Below are positions 50,540-61,412 of a DNA stretch of 64,000 nt, piece by piece (position 1 is the stretch's first letter; every line of letters begins with the position of its first letter). Location: positions 405,439 to 469,438 of the forward strand of contig CAXAMN010021112.1 in the NCBI GenBank assembly GCA_963970005.1, read 5' to 3'. The position numbers and the translations under genes were made by a program. The notes under the pieces are model-generated. The model was given only the letters and a program-made list of their open reading frames with translations. It was not told where the DNA came from and made no database searches. Source of the DNA: Durusdinium trenchii. Taxonomy: Eukaryota > Sar > Dinophyceae > Suessiales > Symbiodiniaceae.

Positions 50540-53160
50540 CCTCGCGAGCTATCTGTAAGATGATGTAAGGGGGGTTCGCGCATCTATAAACATTCAGGTT
50601 GACTGTGGGGTGGGCATACCGAACTTGGTGGTCATAACACCGGCCTGCGCTCGAACCCATTCTTCGCCAGAATTGGGCCCATTGAGCCGTGGCTGCACCT
50701 GGAACTGTGGAGGTGTGGAACTAATAAACCCACCCCAGACATGGATGCACTCACTTGTGGACTGTTCGCGTCCACATGGGATATGGATCACTTATATTAC
50801 GTCCCCAGACATGGATTGAAAAAGCTCAGACATGAAATCTCATCAAGACTCGACATTACAGGCAAACGGCTCATTTTGGAGCACACGATTAGACTCATTT
50901 GGAACACAAACACAGGATTAGAATTAGACTCAATTTGGAACACAGACTCAAGTCGGTCCCTTTTTGGCACAAAGGGTATGCTACGTAAATGGCTCCAGTC
51001 TTCTCTAAATTTTACCCTCGAGTGGCTCATAAAAGGTCTGCAGAAGATAGTTTTAAATAAAGCAGTGACAGATCACAAAGACACTTAAAAAACCAAACCA
51101 CACCACCGAAATACCTAGACGATGAGGAAAAGAAACCGGAAAAACTAAGCAGTGACAGAAAACAATCAAATCTTTGGATGCAGCACGTTCCAAGACCAGA
51201 TCAATCTCGCGTTCAAAAACTAAGGAAATTAGGTATAAAGGCTATAGTGACTATACCCAGACTCCAGACCATCTTTGTGTGGAATAAATACCTACATGGA
51301 TGGGCTATAAATGGGATGGATGTATGTAATAACCATATGTAACTATTCCAGTCACGCGGATGGTCTGGGATATGTGAGTCCCACACCCGGTCCCTTTACC
51401 CAAATGTTCCACAGGCCAGGCTGCTTTCGAGGTGCTGTTTAGCAATCACAAATATTTAAATAAGGTGTGAACAAAGTGTTATTCGATAATCATTCATCAG
51501 CTCATAGCCGTGGCATCAACCGGACCATCAATCCACCCCTGAAAGCAGGCCAGCGTCCCAGTGTCCAGCACCTTCGCAAACTCGCAAGGCACAACTCACC
51601 GAGGTGGCCTGGACCAAACCCAAACAGTGCATGGCATATTGACCTAGTTGGACCTGTCTGGGGCTGGCAAACGACCACCATCCACAACCTACAAGGTGCG
51701 CACTTTGAACAGGGACCAATTCGCCTGCTTCATGTGGGTGGTTGTTTCAGGGTCAATGGAGTCAATGGGACATCTATTCCAGTCCCATCGAGTGTCTGAA
51801 AGATGTCCCCAAAATCATATCCAATGAAACGCAAAACCCCTCACGCTCCCTCAAACCGCATGTCACCAGCTAGAACCATGTTGGTTTATACAAAAGTTAG
51901 GGACTCCAGATAGGCGGTTGAAGTTCATGCCGGTGCAAAGGCTCGGCGCAGAGCCCATGCCGAAACTGTTATAGGGTTGTCCTCGATCTCCAACAACAAC
52001 AAACTCTGTCTCATCACCTTGCCTTCATCCGTCAGGGGATTTCTGTCAGGAGAGACAGCTACAGTGCTGACAAACCCTCAATGTGCAAGTATAGATCTGG
52101 GTTAAAAGCCGCAGACTGTCTCCTGGTCGGGTCCTTTGATGTGACTGGACAGACTCTTGGTCTGAAAGCGTGAACCACGCAGAACTATAGGGGGTCCCGC
52201 TAAGACGGCACATTCGTCACACAACGTGTAAGATGGTTCCGAAGTTTCCACGACCTCATTAACTGGAGAGCCTACTAGCACTAAACCTGCGACGTGTAAG
52301 ATTGCAAAAAAACAAAGAAAATTATGTTAGGATTGAGCCACTCTAGTGCACAAGCTGCAATCAGTCATAACACCGCACAGGCTCTAAGAAATGCTTTCTG
52401 TAAAATTCATTCTGATGGGGTCCGCTTCTTGTTCAATACATTTCAGAGAGGGTATCTGGGATGTGTAGAAATGCGAAGTATTTTAATCAGAGGTGCAGAA
52501 TGTTGCAAACTTAGCTAGCGCAAAGGCTTTTTTTAGCTCTTTGATGACCTTTTGTTGTCTAAACTAACCATGCGGTGAGGAATTTGATAGGAACAGAGAC
52601 ATGGGCACAAGCTTTCCAAGTAGTATTGGCGAAGATCTGCTTCCAGGAATAATGTGACTAATGGACATCTGATCACATTTGAGACCTGTGCTAGCACAAA
52701 CCTAGCGCAAATGCTGGCGCGGATCTAGCGCACACAACTCAGAACTTGTTCCAGTTTGAGGTAAAAACAACACACATCACAGAGGTCACTTCTGTATTTT
52801 CCCCAGTATAGTATACTACTACCCAAAAGCATGTCAGCAGACAGCCTAATCTACGTCAGTTGCAGCATTCCCCCGCAATATGCGCAGGATTCTAAACACA
52901 TCTATATACGACAAGTAAAAAATCAACTGCGAACCTAGCGCCAATCTAGCGCTGCCTTGGTGGTTTGCATGATTCTGCTGGGGCCCGCTACTAAACCAAT
53001 ACTTAAAATCAACATTCTAACCATTTTCCATACCACCTTTCAAACAATCTTACTATAGGTTTGTTTTTGACCGCCGCTCATATACATAAAGCAGGATAGG
53101 CAACATATAAATATTACTGTACTCTTTTTCATGGGTTTTAACAGCGGAGAAAAAAGAAAG
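50540..53160. other. Long stretch without a supported gene
   Basis: AT-average sequence with a few GATTAGACTCATTTGGAACAC repeats at 50,885-50,955, M1-like half arms at 51,765-51,798 and several CTAGCGC(A/C) words at 52,690-52,950. One plus frame (51,467-51,799) contains a WHIDLVGP string but nothing else of an integrase. Confidence 0.45.
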
Positions 53161-53167
53161 GTATGTC

Positions 53168-53880
53168 AAGGCATGGTTCTGGATGGTTTCAACTGGTTTG
53201 GTTGAATGGCTCACTAAGATGGCGCCCTGCTCTAGCTCTGGAGTCTTATGAGGCCTGGTCCCCAAGACTAGTCTCAATGTCTCCACTTTTGTTCTTTTCC
53301 TCTCTGTCAGGTTGCCAACAAGAGTTGCTTTCTGGAGGAGGGCACTTGGAAGCTTGAAAAGTATGTTTTGTTTTTTACGCGGATTTATCAAGGAATAACA
53401 AGGCATGGTTCTGGATGGTTTCAGTTGGTTTGGTTGAATGGCGCACTAAGATGGCGCACGTGTTCGTCAGAATGAATGCCCTGCTCTAGCNNNNNNNNNN
53501 AAGATGGCGCACGTGTTCGTCAGAATGAATGCCCTGCTCTAGCCCTGCGGTCTAATGGGTTTGGTCCACAAGACTAGTCAGTGTCTCCACTCTGTGTCTT
53601 TTCCGCATTCTCAAGTTGCCAAAGAGTTGCTTTATGGAGGAGGGCCTTGGAAGCTTTAAAACATATTATTAGATAGGCTGCTAGGCTTGTAAAAGTGGAT
53701 TTAGACAGGAATTTCAATGCATGGTTCTGGATGTTTTCAAATTGGTTTGCTTGCGTTTGGTTGAATGGCTCACTAAGAAGGCGCACGTGTTCATCAGAAA
53801 GACTGCCCTGCTTTAGAGTCTTATGGACTCTGGTCCTCAAGATTGGTCCCCAAGGCTAGTCTCCGTTTATGTGCCATCTA
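53168..53880. repeat. Three-copy tandem duplication around gap 2
   Basis: Copies begin at about 53,168, 53,399 and 53,719 with (A)GGCATGGTTCTGGATGGTTT. Each contains GGTTGAATGG(C), ACTAAGA(T/A)GGCGC, CCTGCTCTAG-like, TCTCCACT and GTTGC(C)AA...AGAGTTGCTTT...GGAGGAGGGC in order. Spacing is about 230 and 320 bp; the second includes the gap. Confidence 0.85.
53491..53500. other. Assembly gap (10 N)
   Basis: The 43 bases before the gap (from AAGATGGCGCACGTG to GCTCTAGC) are repeated exactly just after it, so the join is probably an unresolved overlap. Confidence 0.99.
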
Positions 53881-54113
53881 TGTGCGCATATAAGAACTAG
53901 ATTATATTACTACATATCCTTCTCAGTGTGCCATGTTAGTGTATGACAGTGTATGAGAAGCGACATTTACTTGTAGCCGTGTGCCATCTTAAGGTTCCAA
54001 ATTCCACTCCCGCCTTTCAGAGGGGAAACCTCTTTTGGGAGGGCCTGGTCCAGAACCTGAAAGACATGTTTTTGGTGTCAAGGGACGGCAAATGGCAATG
54101 ACAGTTACTGTAC

Positions 54114-54691
54114 ATGTCTATCTGTCATGAGACTGTTTATCGTTCTACGGTATGTTTCTCAAGCCATCTTTTGAGTGCTGCACCAGCAGCCCACAAGACA
54201 CCAACATTCGAAAGCAAAAGAAACACACCAAATGCAACGGCAACAACCACCCCCAACTCTCAACAAACCCTGTACGAACATGTTCCAAACATTACTTCCG
54301 ATTTGACATACATCAAGCATCCCCAAATGTCATCTGCACATCTGCATGGACCTCAAACACAGGGGTCACCTCAAATGGCACGCAAACCAATTATATACGT
54401 CCCGCAGAACCCCCCGTCACCATCATCTCCCAACCCACACTCCAATGCCATGCCCAATGCACAGCTCTCCACGGCCCAACTAATTACAGTGCCCATGTCT
54501 GTCGTCAAAACATGTGGGCCTCGAACGACATGCAGGGTGTGTCATGTGTTGCGCTCGGCCTCCACTTGAAGCTGAGAGGATTTCAGCTCCGCCAGGAGCC
54601 ACATGGAGCGTGGCCACTCATCTGCCGGTCGTCGCGCCCGGTGGGAGCGCGGAACGTTCAGGACGGTGGACGTTCAGCGGATCGGTGGTAG
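54114..54691 (+). CDS. Two overlapping plus frames, status unclear
   Basis: Frames of 151 (54,114-54,569) and 179 codons (54,152-54,691) both start with ATG and are open because the DNA is AC-rich and poor in T. The products are Thr/Pro/Asn/His-rich. I list them for completeness. The GC-rich part 54,540-54,690 more likely belongs to a minus-strand exon. Confidence 0.2.
54537..54640 (-). CDS. Possible terminal exon, coiled-coil end
   Basis: A minus frame ends at a TGA near 54,537 after ADEWPRSMWLLAELKSSQLQ and VEAERNT, a typical helical C terminus. It has no resolved acceptor and is shorter than 60 codons. Confidence 0.35.
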
Positions 54692-54840
54692 CTGAAAGTC
54701 ACACATGGGTTGGCAAGACTCTTCCTCGTTTCAGAGTGCCTTCAACTGACTCCACCACCAAGAATCCAAAAAGCTAAATTGACTGCAGATCCAAAGCCAA
54801 GTGTTGGTAGCATTTTACTATTGCTAAACCCATCAAACTC

Positions 54841-55040
54841 CTACAACAAGAGATTCACATCCTGATCCTCCTCTTCACCATCGCGGTCTCTATTTCTGCC
54901 TCGCAGGGCTTCCGTGGCCGCATGGATTACGAAGTTGGAGCGCCGCAACTGCCGCTGGCCACTCTGGCGCAACAGCTCCTGGCACCACCGAGAACGCGCA
55001 ATCATCCCACTGAGCGATTCTAAAAGAGGTTGAGTGACCT
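54841..55040 (-). CDS. Terminal exon, helical with acidic end
   Basis: The minus frame with GC-rich third positions ends at a TAG at 54,841. The peptide is a helix (SGMIARSRWCQELLRQSGQR), then charged (GRNRDRDGEEEDQDVNLLL). Acceptors CTTTTAG and TCGCTCAG lie at the start. Upstream exons may lie in 55,040-55,180. No family is recognised. Confidence 0.55.
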
Positions 55041-55185
55041 TATAGGACCCGATAGGACCCGTAACCTGGGGTACCAATGGTATAGTCTATAGGGTCTTTC
55101 AACCTCTGTTGGTTGTGCTGCCAGTGTTGCCTGCTCAAGATCCGAACTCCTGTCCTGTGTTGATGGGAAGAAAGTAGATGTGGTT

Positions 55186-55287
55186 CTTCAGTTCGTGACC
55201 GAACTTGATATCCCGAGGTCACTTGTATATAGGCCTAGCCTATAAAAGGTCACACTGAAAAACAAAAACAAAGGTCACGAACTGAAG
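55186..55287. repeat. GGTCAC foldback element, copy 4 (family M3)
   Basis: CTTCAGTTCGTGACC (55,186-55,200) and GGTCACGAACTGAAG (55,273-55,287) are perfect 15-bp inverted repeats. The inner AGGTCACTTG...AAAAGGTCAC matches the other copies. This copy shows the full termini of the family. Confidence 0.85.
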
Positions 55288-55978
55288 AAGCTGAAACCAT
55301 TCCTTTTCAGAAATGAACTTGGGGATGACCACCGATCTCTGTGGAGGAAACATCCAGACTGAACAGTGAAACCATCACAAGCGCACCACCGAAGGGGTGG
55401 TTCTTGGATGTTCTTGGAGGGAAACAAACATAGGAAAAGGGTGTCTCTACCACCCGACCTCCATGGTGCTGGCATCTATCATGTGCACCACACACATGTT
55501 CTGTTTTGAACCCTTGAAGGACCTCCGAAGCATGGTGTGTGCTGGACCTGAGAGATGCTGGTGCGTGCTTTGATTGCTTCGAAAATCATATGTTTTGTGT
55601 GAATAGTAATGAACAATACAAAATGTGAAAGGATGATGCTGTTCGTGAATGAATGTTTATGCTATGAAAACTGTCATAGCAGTAGCACAAATTGGCAAGC
55701 AAAAAACAGGGTGCTACACCGGTGAATGGCGAGGATGGCCGGTGAATGCGCACTCACGGACAGGCACATCGTCTGTTTCTTTCGTTTGGTGGCACACTCT
55801 GAAGGCGGGCGCATGCGGCAAGATTTGCTGAAACCGAACAAGTGCGTGGAAAATTGTTGGTTGAAACGTTTGGGAGCAAAACTACACCAATTACGCTTTA
55901 TATAGACATATACCATATTTATCACGTTTTGGTGACCCTTACAGGACTTTGCGGCGCAAAACGGGAAACCAACATGTT

Positions 55979-56059
55979 CCAGGACCCCCTAAGGGGTGGT
56001 TAATGGACATCCCTTAACCTCTAAAGGGCTATAGTTAGACACCCCTTAGGGGGGCCTGG
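55979..56059. repeat. CCCTAAGGGG foldback element (family M2)
   Basis: CCAGGACCCCCTAAGGGGTG and CACCCCTTAGGGGGGCCTGG pair with one mismatch. The internal GGTTAATGGACATCCCTTAA resembles part of the 24.5 kb copy. Confidence 0.85.
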
Positions 56060-56576
56060 TTGTTGATTGTTGTTTCAAACGAGATTGAACCTGTGGCAGC
56101 CACAGTGTGGCTTGAAGCACTTGGTCATGTGCCGCAAGTGAAAACCTAATCCTTACAAGCCATACTTGTTGCAGGTCGTTGCAGGTCTCTGACAGGCGCG
56201 GTTGTGCCATGCTTTTACCACTTCAATTTTGGCAAACCCCCGCCTTAATGGCGATCTTATGTTAGGTACCTATCTTCAGTGCCTTCATCCTATTTCTCAT
56301 GATTTCTCTGCCCATCTCTGCTCTCCACATCCCTCCAACCCACCACCCCATCCTGCGCTTCGGCCCAGGGGGCAGCTGTGCAGGCATTGGCCTAATGTTT
56401 GTGCAGCACCAAAGACCTAATCAACACAAGCATCCTGGTGTGTTGTCTATTTTGCTGGGGTTAACACACATGTGTTCACATAACTGCTGATCACAAAAGA
56501 ATCTAGAATCTAAAGCTACTCCAAGTCAAGTTGCCAACTTGAGGCCAGAGGGGGTGAACGAAAGCTAGCCAGGCTT

Positions 56577-56815
56577 CCGGCGGTCTGCTGCTGGTGCTGC
56601 TGCTGCTCTGCAGGCGCCGGGTCGTCTGCTGCTGCTGCTGCTGCTGGCGCTGGGTGGTCTGCTGCGGCTGCTGCTGCCGCGGCGTTGGGTATGCTGCTGC
56701 CGCTGCTGCTGCCGCCGCTGGGTGGTCTGCTGCTGCTGCTGGTGCTGCTGCTGCTGCTGCCGCTGCTGCCGCTGCTGCGCTGGGCGCTGCAGATGCTTGG
56801 TGTGCTGCAGCTGCT
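56577..56815. repeat. CTG/GCC trinucleotide tract
   Basis: About 240 bp of CTG triplets with CGG and GGT interruptions. All six frames are open across it. On the minus strand it reads as long Ala or Gln tracts, on the plus strand as Leu, Cys or Ala tracts. It may lie in an exon, since poly-Gln/Ala tracts are common, but there is no independent evidence. Confidence 0.85.
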
Positions 56816-56879
56816 TGGTGGTCCCGCTCACCGCGCGCAGGGGGGAGTCGAACCGCGGGGGGGGGGGGGTCCATAAGAT

Positions 56880-57390
56880 TGATTTAATCAATTATTTGAG
56901 GTTTCTGAGGTGCGTCCACCCCGTCACTTAACTTGCTAAAGCAAGAGCAACTCCAGCTAGCTAAGGCTAGCTTTCGTGATTATCTTCTTTCACACATGCT
57001 TAAACATGCAACACAGTCTGCGCGACAAAAACGCACTCTGGAGATTCTGGAGAGAGAAAACCAACTGTATATATCACGGCGGCTATGGAAGACCATTTGA
57101 TTCCCGATCGTCGTGGACCGTGTAGGTCAAAAGTCAACCGTATAGCTTACAGTACTCCAGGTCTGAACCTCAGGCCTACGAACCATCGCCATACGAAGGG
57201 ATTTCTCGTTCTCGAAGCAAACCCGATCGGGCTGAAAAAAAACACAGCGAAGCAATTCCACCATGCAGGCTACTTGTTTTCGAAAAGAAGGGAAGAGCTC
57301 CATGGTACCTGGTACATGGGGCGGTACTCTTAAGGATCAACAGCTACTGTAAATCAAGGTAGACCCCTAAGACATCCTTAGACAAACGAA
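56880..57390. other. No supported gene
   Basis: Nothing beyond short frames; the G(10) run at 56,858-56,868 is just to the left. Confidence 0.35.
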
Positions 57391-57391
57391 C

Positions 57392-57721
57392 ATGTTAGAT
57401 CATTTGGATGTAGCCATTTGGTTTGAGACATACCAAGGTCATGCAGTTCGCCAGTTGAAAGGCGCTTTCATCATGTTTTTGAGACCCAGTTCCTATCTAA
57501 AACTCCTATTTAAGGTCAGTGAAGCAGTTCGGTGGACCCCACCTCTCAGCCCTGGCGCCAGCCTGCGCGCCATATGCGGCAGAGCGCACCTGGGGCTCCA
57601 TGCTGCTGCACCCAGCGACACGTCACGCCAGATGCCACTCTGTGAGAAACACAGCAAGGAGCTTTGCCACTGCACACCCGTGGCAAGTCCTGGAAATTGG
57701 GTTGGTGACGGTGCCTTCTAG
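57392..57721 (+). CDS. Possible coding region, strand uncertain
   Basis: A plus ATG frame of 109 codons is open through a GC-rich island (57,530-57,680) and ends with a Cys/His-containing, Gly-rich tail. A minus frame (57,493-57,675) from a TTTCTCACAG acceptor has higher GC3 and is the rival reading. Confidence 0.3.
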   Translation: MLDHLDVAIWFETYQGHAVRQLKGAFIMFLRPSSYLKLLFKVSEAVRWTPPLSPGASLRAICGRAHLGLHAAAPSDTSRQMPLCEKHSKELCHCTPVASPGNWVGDGAF

Positions 57722-58239
57722 GATGGAGACATGTGTATCTCTTTCAAAAAGGTTCCTATGGAGTGGGGAACCAGTTTGATCTGTCTTTATCAAGAACCTC
57801 AGGAACTGCTGCTACATGTGCCGGCTACTCTCTTCTTCATCTCTTTTCATTCCCATTGCAAGACCTGCACCTGAGGACCAGCACCACCCGTGTCAAGGTT
57901 CTTGGATGGTAAATAAATGTAAATTATACACATACATGGAATTCAGGGAGATGCTCAGAGTGCTTGATTCTATACTGGCCTCGATTCAGGGTTCAGATTC
58001 TATAGGGGATGTTCCAACAGAGATGGTGTCTATCTATTATTTATATACATCCATGGTGTCTATAAACCACCCCAACTGGATGGTGTTGCGCTTTCATGAC
58101 CACCTGACGTTTTGACCGTCCTGGCCAGGAAGGAACATCTCGTGACCGTCGGCCGCGAGCCCCTGGAAAATCCCATTTCATGATCTTTCAGGTGGACCGA
58201 CCAAGACCATGAAATCGGAAGGGTGGCCGCTCCTGGTGG

Positions 58240-58509
58240 CTATTGGAAGATTGGCATCTCTGCTTTCGGAGAGCACCCTAGAAAGGAGGGACACCCTCTA
58301 TGAGCATCACTTCTACAGATCTGGCAATGGCCAAATCGGTGGGAAGTGAGAAACACCATGAAACACCATGAAACTGCGAGCTTCAGTGGGCGACCTGTGT
58401 GCAACCAACACGCTTGTTGTGGCCTCCCTGTGACATTCACCTGGCCAAATCCAACGCCAGCTGGTGGGCGATCAGCGTCTTCGGTGGCCCCAAAGGGCTT
58501 TCCTGCCAT
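58240..58509 (-). CDS. Possible first exon with ATG and CAG/GTGAAT donor
   Basis: ATG at 58,509 begins MAGKPFGATEDADRPPAGVG. A strong GGCCAG/GTGAAT donor follows after about 23 codons. The frame stays open to 58,240, so either a short first exon or a 89-codon frame is possible. The plus strand is also open here. Confidence 0.32.
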   Translation of the reverse strand: MAGKPFGATEDADRPPAGVGFGQVNVTGRPQQACWLHTGRPLKLAVSWCFMVFLTSHRFGHCQICRSDAHRGCPSFLGCSPKAEMPIFQ

Positions 58510-58667
58510 GCAACTTTCATATCACGAATACGAAGGGCACGAGGCACCAACTGTAGCACCTGATTTTCTGCCGGACAAGCCTCTTGCAATTCCTCCCAGG
58601 ATAGAGATCTACAGAGATCTTTACCTTCGTGTCTTGCACTGGCAGTCCTTTTTAGATGCTGAACAAA

Positions 58668-58952
58668 CTAACAAAGCTTGTCGTGGCGTTGGATGTCGAA
58701 AGCCTCCAATTCCCAACATCTCTCCCATTGGCCTCTCAATTCCAACTTGCACCAGGCTGTGACATTTTTTGTGTGCTCTCTTCCACTGATCTTACCCCAA
58801 AACCGCAAAACAAAAGCCGCCACAGATTCGCCCCAAAGACCTCTTTCAAAAGAAAACCACCTCATGGAAAAGTACGATCCATCCACTACCCCCGAAGAAG
58901 GAACCCACTTCGATGGGCCGAGTCGCGCTGGATGCCTGTCATAGTTCATCAC
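58668..58952 (-). CDS. Probable exon downstream of the 59.0 kb exon
   Basis: A 94-codon minus frame with Trp/Arg/Glu-rich helical ending (TAWCKLELRGQWERCWELEA). It lies 3' of exon 59,014-59,178. A codon-aligned plus frame of 190 codons overlaps both and I take it as the shadow. Confidence 0.38.
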   Translation of the reverse strand: MMNYDRHPARLGPSKWVPSSGVVDGSYFSMRWFSFERGLWGESVAAFVLRFWGKISGREHTKNVTAWCKLELRGQWERCWELEAFDIQRHDKLC

Positions 58953-59013
58953 ACATCAGTAACGACCAGGGACCTCGGACGCCTTCGAAGCTCTTCGGAC
59001 CTCGCCACGCCCT

Positions 59014-59178
59014 TCAAAGCTCAGCGTCGGCGGGGGGGGGTCCTGCGAGGATGGAGCTCTCCACGAAGGCATTCGCTTCCAGGTCCCGGCCCTGCAGATC
59101 CCGCAGCACAGCCTGGCGATCCACACTGGGGCATAGATACTTGTCCATCCATCGGATCCATTCAGGGAGACACAGACT
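59014..59178 (-). CDS. Exon with WIRWMDKYLCP, unknown
   Basis: TTATAG/AGT acceptor at 59,179 and an open frame of 55 codons to a TGA at 59,014. SLCLPEWIRWMDKYLCPSVD and RQAVLRDLQGRDLEANAFVE read as a compact helical segment with high GC3. The W..W.D..LCP..R pattern is faintly like the C-terminal domain of glutathione transferase-like proteins, but that is only a resemblance. Confidence 0.5.
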   Translation of the reverse strand, partial: SLCLPEWIRWMDKYLCPSVDRQAVLRDLQGRDLEANAFVESSILAGPPPADAEL

Positions 59179-59497
59179 CTATAACGTCTTCTTTCTTTTC
59201 AAGGGTCTACGAATGTCTACGATTCTGACATGCTTCTGACTTCCAGAGGTTCCGAATTGCTTCCCATCTGCGCTACGCGCAGGTGGGAGTCGTCCAACGC
59301 GCAGTGCTTTGGGGTTCGGTCCGCCGGGGCGATGTGTCAAAAGAGTGGAGTGTAGAACCTGTGACATGCTGGATGTGTTGGTCCTCCAAACCCGGGCGAA
59401 TTGTGTATGTCATTGGTGCACGTATGTAAGAACAAAACAGTTTTGTTCGGAAAAAGAGTGCCAATTCTGGGATATTGCGCTGACCTCGGGAACCGAA

Positions 59498-59701
59498 TCA
59501 TATCCCCACCCCTCTGAGAAATGCGGCATTTTGGACGATGATGTGCCAGCGATGACCTAAGCCCCTGTCCGTGCGGGTAGTGCAGCCGGCCTGTGCAGCA
59601 CGCCAGGTGGGACACAAGGCATAGACTGCTGCACCCAGGGAGACAACGTCCAAAGCGACTCCCTCTTGTAACGCCTGGTCAGCTTCATCGAAGAACATCA
59701 T
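59498..59701 (-). CDS. Pentatricopeptide-like protein, first exon
   Basis: ATG at 59,699-59,701 follows a CCTTTCAG acceptor by six bases. The leading TGA in phase 0 rules out cis-splicing into this frame, so the acceptor is best read as a spliced-leader trans-splice site. The peptide has ALQEGVALDVVSLGAAVYAL followed by CPTWRAAQ, which fits the 35-residue PPR consensus (...VVSYNAAISAC...W..AL). PPR proteins bind organellar RNA. Only one repeat is visible; after codon 46 or so the frame may be intronic. Confidence 0.48.
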   Translation of the reverse strand: MMFFDEADQALQEGVALDVVSLGAAVYALCPTWRAAQAGCTTRTDRGLGHRWHIIVQNAAFLRGVGI

Positions 59702-59709
59702 CCATCACT

Positions 59710-59992
59710 GAAAGGACATGAAAGGGCCATGGAATACTCTGGAAAAGGGCACTTGTTTCAGAAAACTTCCTTCTGCCCTGAAATCCAGGGGGGTCATATA
59801 TACATTGTAAATATATAGTATGTTAGATAATGTTAGATATATGATATGAATCTTGTGAAGAACTTTACGCAAACTCAAGATTGAAAGACCTAGTGCTTGG
59901 TCCCTTGGAATGTGAAAGGATGAGTCTCTTGGCCCTTCAACCTCAACCTCAGATGCACCGGCATGGCGGGGAAAGCGAAAAAAGACGAACAA
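59710..59992 (-). CDS. Possible exon or UTR upstream of the PPR gene
   Basis: A minus frame of 95 codons is Glu/Val/Arg-rich at first, then AT-rich and hydrophobic. Only the first third (about 59,890-59,990) looks coding. Confidence 0.22.
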
Positions 59993-60007
59993 AAGCCCTT
60001 TTCATTT

Positions 60008-60130
60008 CTAGAATTTATATATTCTTATATAGTAGTAGTAACAACAAGCTATTATAGTAGCTCCTGACATTGCTACTAGTAGCAAGAAGCTACTAGTAAC
60101 AAGGGTATTTCTACTATAGTAGCAGTCTCG
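60008..60130. repeat. TAGTAG/AGCTACTA short inverted repeats
   Basis: TAGTAGTAGTAACAA, CTACTAGTAGCAAG, GCTACTAGTAACAAG and CTACTATAGTAGCAG follow each other and can pair in several ways. Confidence 0.6.
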
Positions 60131-60241
60131 GCCAGAATGGGGCGCAATGATTTTTTGGAAGGCCAACCATCGCACGACCTCAGAACTATGAGAGGTTCCA
60201 ACCACAATTTGCTCGGGCATGGTCGTGTTTAATCCACTTAC

Positions 60242-60322
60242 TCCATCTGACTCCTTCTTTGGCCTTTTAGACTGGCTATGTGCTGGCTGGCGCGCACTGG
60301 CTGACGCATTCACCATCACCAT
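60242..60322 (-). CDS. First exon, Ser/Lys-rich N terminus
   Basis: ATG at 60,322 lies six bases after an ATCTCAG acceptor, as for the PPR-like gene, suggesting trans-splicing. Twenty-seven codons (MVMVNASASARQPAHSQSKR, PKKESDG) end at a perfect GGA/GTAAGT donor in phase 0. The basic patch could be a targeting or nuclear signal. The next exon is not identified. Confidence 0.5.
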
Positions 60323-60329
60323 TGTTTCC

Positions 60330-61290
60330 TGAGATCTTCATGTTTTAATTGTATTTTCTACCAAAAACATTGTCAACCATAGCTTCTACCATCCACATAC
60401 CCGGAAAAAAAAAGAACTATGGCCGAAACAAAACACCCTCCACCATTCGATCAAATACCGTCGAATCCAATATATGTGTACCATCCATATGATCCCCCTC
60501 CGGTATGACAGGTGACGTTGGTGTCCTATATTATGCCGGAACCAACCTCATTTTCGCTCATTTGGTCACAAACCATCTACAACTGAGTACTTTGCTAATC
60601 TTTGCTATGCCCCTCACTCAAAGCGGATCCCTCCCTGCTCCCACATGTTTTTGCCCCCACTCTTTTGGATCTTTTGGATCTCTGGTCCAGTGAGGGCCCA
60701 GGTGCGGAGAAGGTGGTGGTGCGTCCATAATTTGTGCGGTAAATTCTGGGGTTCAGTTCTGTCGTTCCACAGGACGACAAATTGGGCCTGAGGATTTGGA
60801 CCGTTTGGCACTCAACGACCTGGACGGCCGACCCAGTGTGCCATACTTTGCGTTATTTTGGGTTCTTGTGGCAAAGCCCGGGTGTTGATCCAGGGTGCTC
60901 AGAGGTGTGTGAGTCAATGTGAGTCAGGCCAATTCGCTGGTATTTACGGTGCTTTGACTCAACTTCTTCAAAGATCTTCAAAGTGTATTTTGACGGCGCC
61001 AACTTGCAGAATCTGCCTTTGAGTGCGCTCTTGTGGCCCTGCACACGTGTTTGGACTTTTGCTGGCGCTCACCCAGTCACCCCCATCCCATCCCACTTAC
61101 TTCCACATTGGGAGATTAGATACATATAGATACATGAATGCTAGTCGAAGTGAACGTCATTAGCCCCACCCCACCCCAGCCCCATCCCATCCCAACCCAC
61201 ACCACTTATTTCAACATTGGGATATGAGATTTGAAGCCGCTTGAATACTAGTTGAAATGAACGCCATGAGCCCCACCCCACCCCAACCTG
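60330..61290. other. No supported gene; A-rich and CCCCACC-rich parts
   Basis: A phrase of about 45 bp (GAACGTCAT...AGCCCCACCCCACCCC...) occurs at 61,150 and again at 61,259, a two-copy repeat about 108 bp apart. There is no exon. Confidence 0.45.
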
Positions 61291-61298
61291 ACCCAACG

Positions 61299-61412
61299 CC
61301 GGGACATGCTGGGCCACCGCCGGGATGCCGGGACATGCCGGACATCCACCCCACCGCCGGGACATTCCGGGACAAGCTGGGACATCTGTCCCACCGCCGG
61401 GACATGCCGGGA
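61299..61412. repeat. GCCGGGACATGCCGGGACA array
   Basis: The word GCCGGGACAT and variants (CCGGGACAT, CGGGACAAGCTGGGACA) recur about 10 times, with CCACCGCCGGGAC marking units of about 20-40 bp. Open on several frames because T is rare on one strand. Confidence 0.85.

Noticed and set aside
51467..51799. WHIDLVGP string like a retroviral-type integrase start
   Set aside because: One short match only. There is no zinc-binding HHCC before it and no D,D-35-E after it, and the frame ends in an M1-like half arm.
54152..54691. 179-codon plus frame
   Set aside because: T-poor, AC-rich DNA leaves two plus frames open at once. The product has no folded-protein character.
58656..59228. 190-codon plus-strand ATG frame
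   Set aside because: It is codon-aligned to two protein-like minus-strand exons and gives a Pro/Arg/Ser-rich product.
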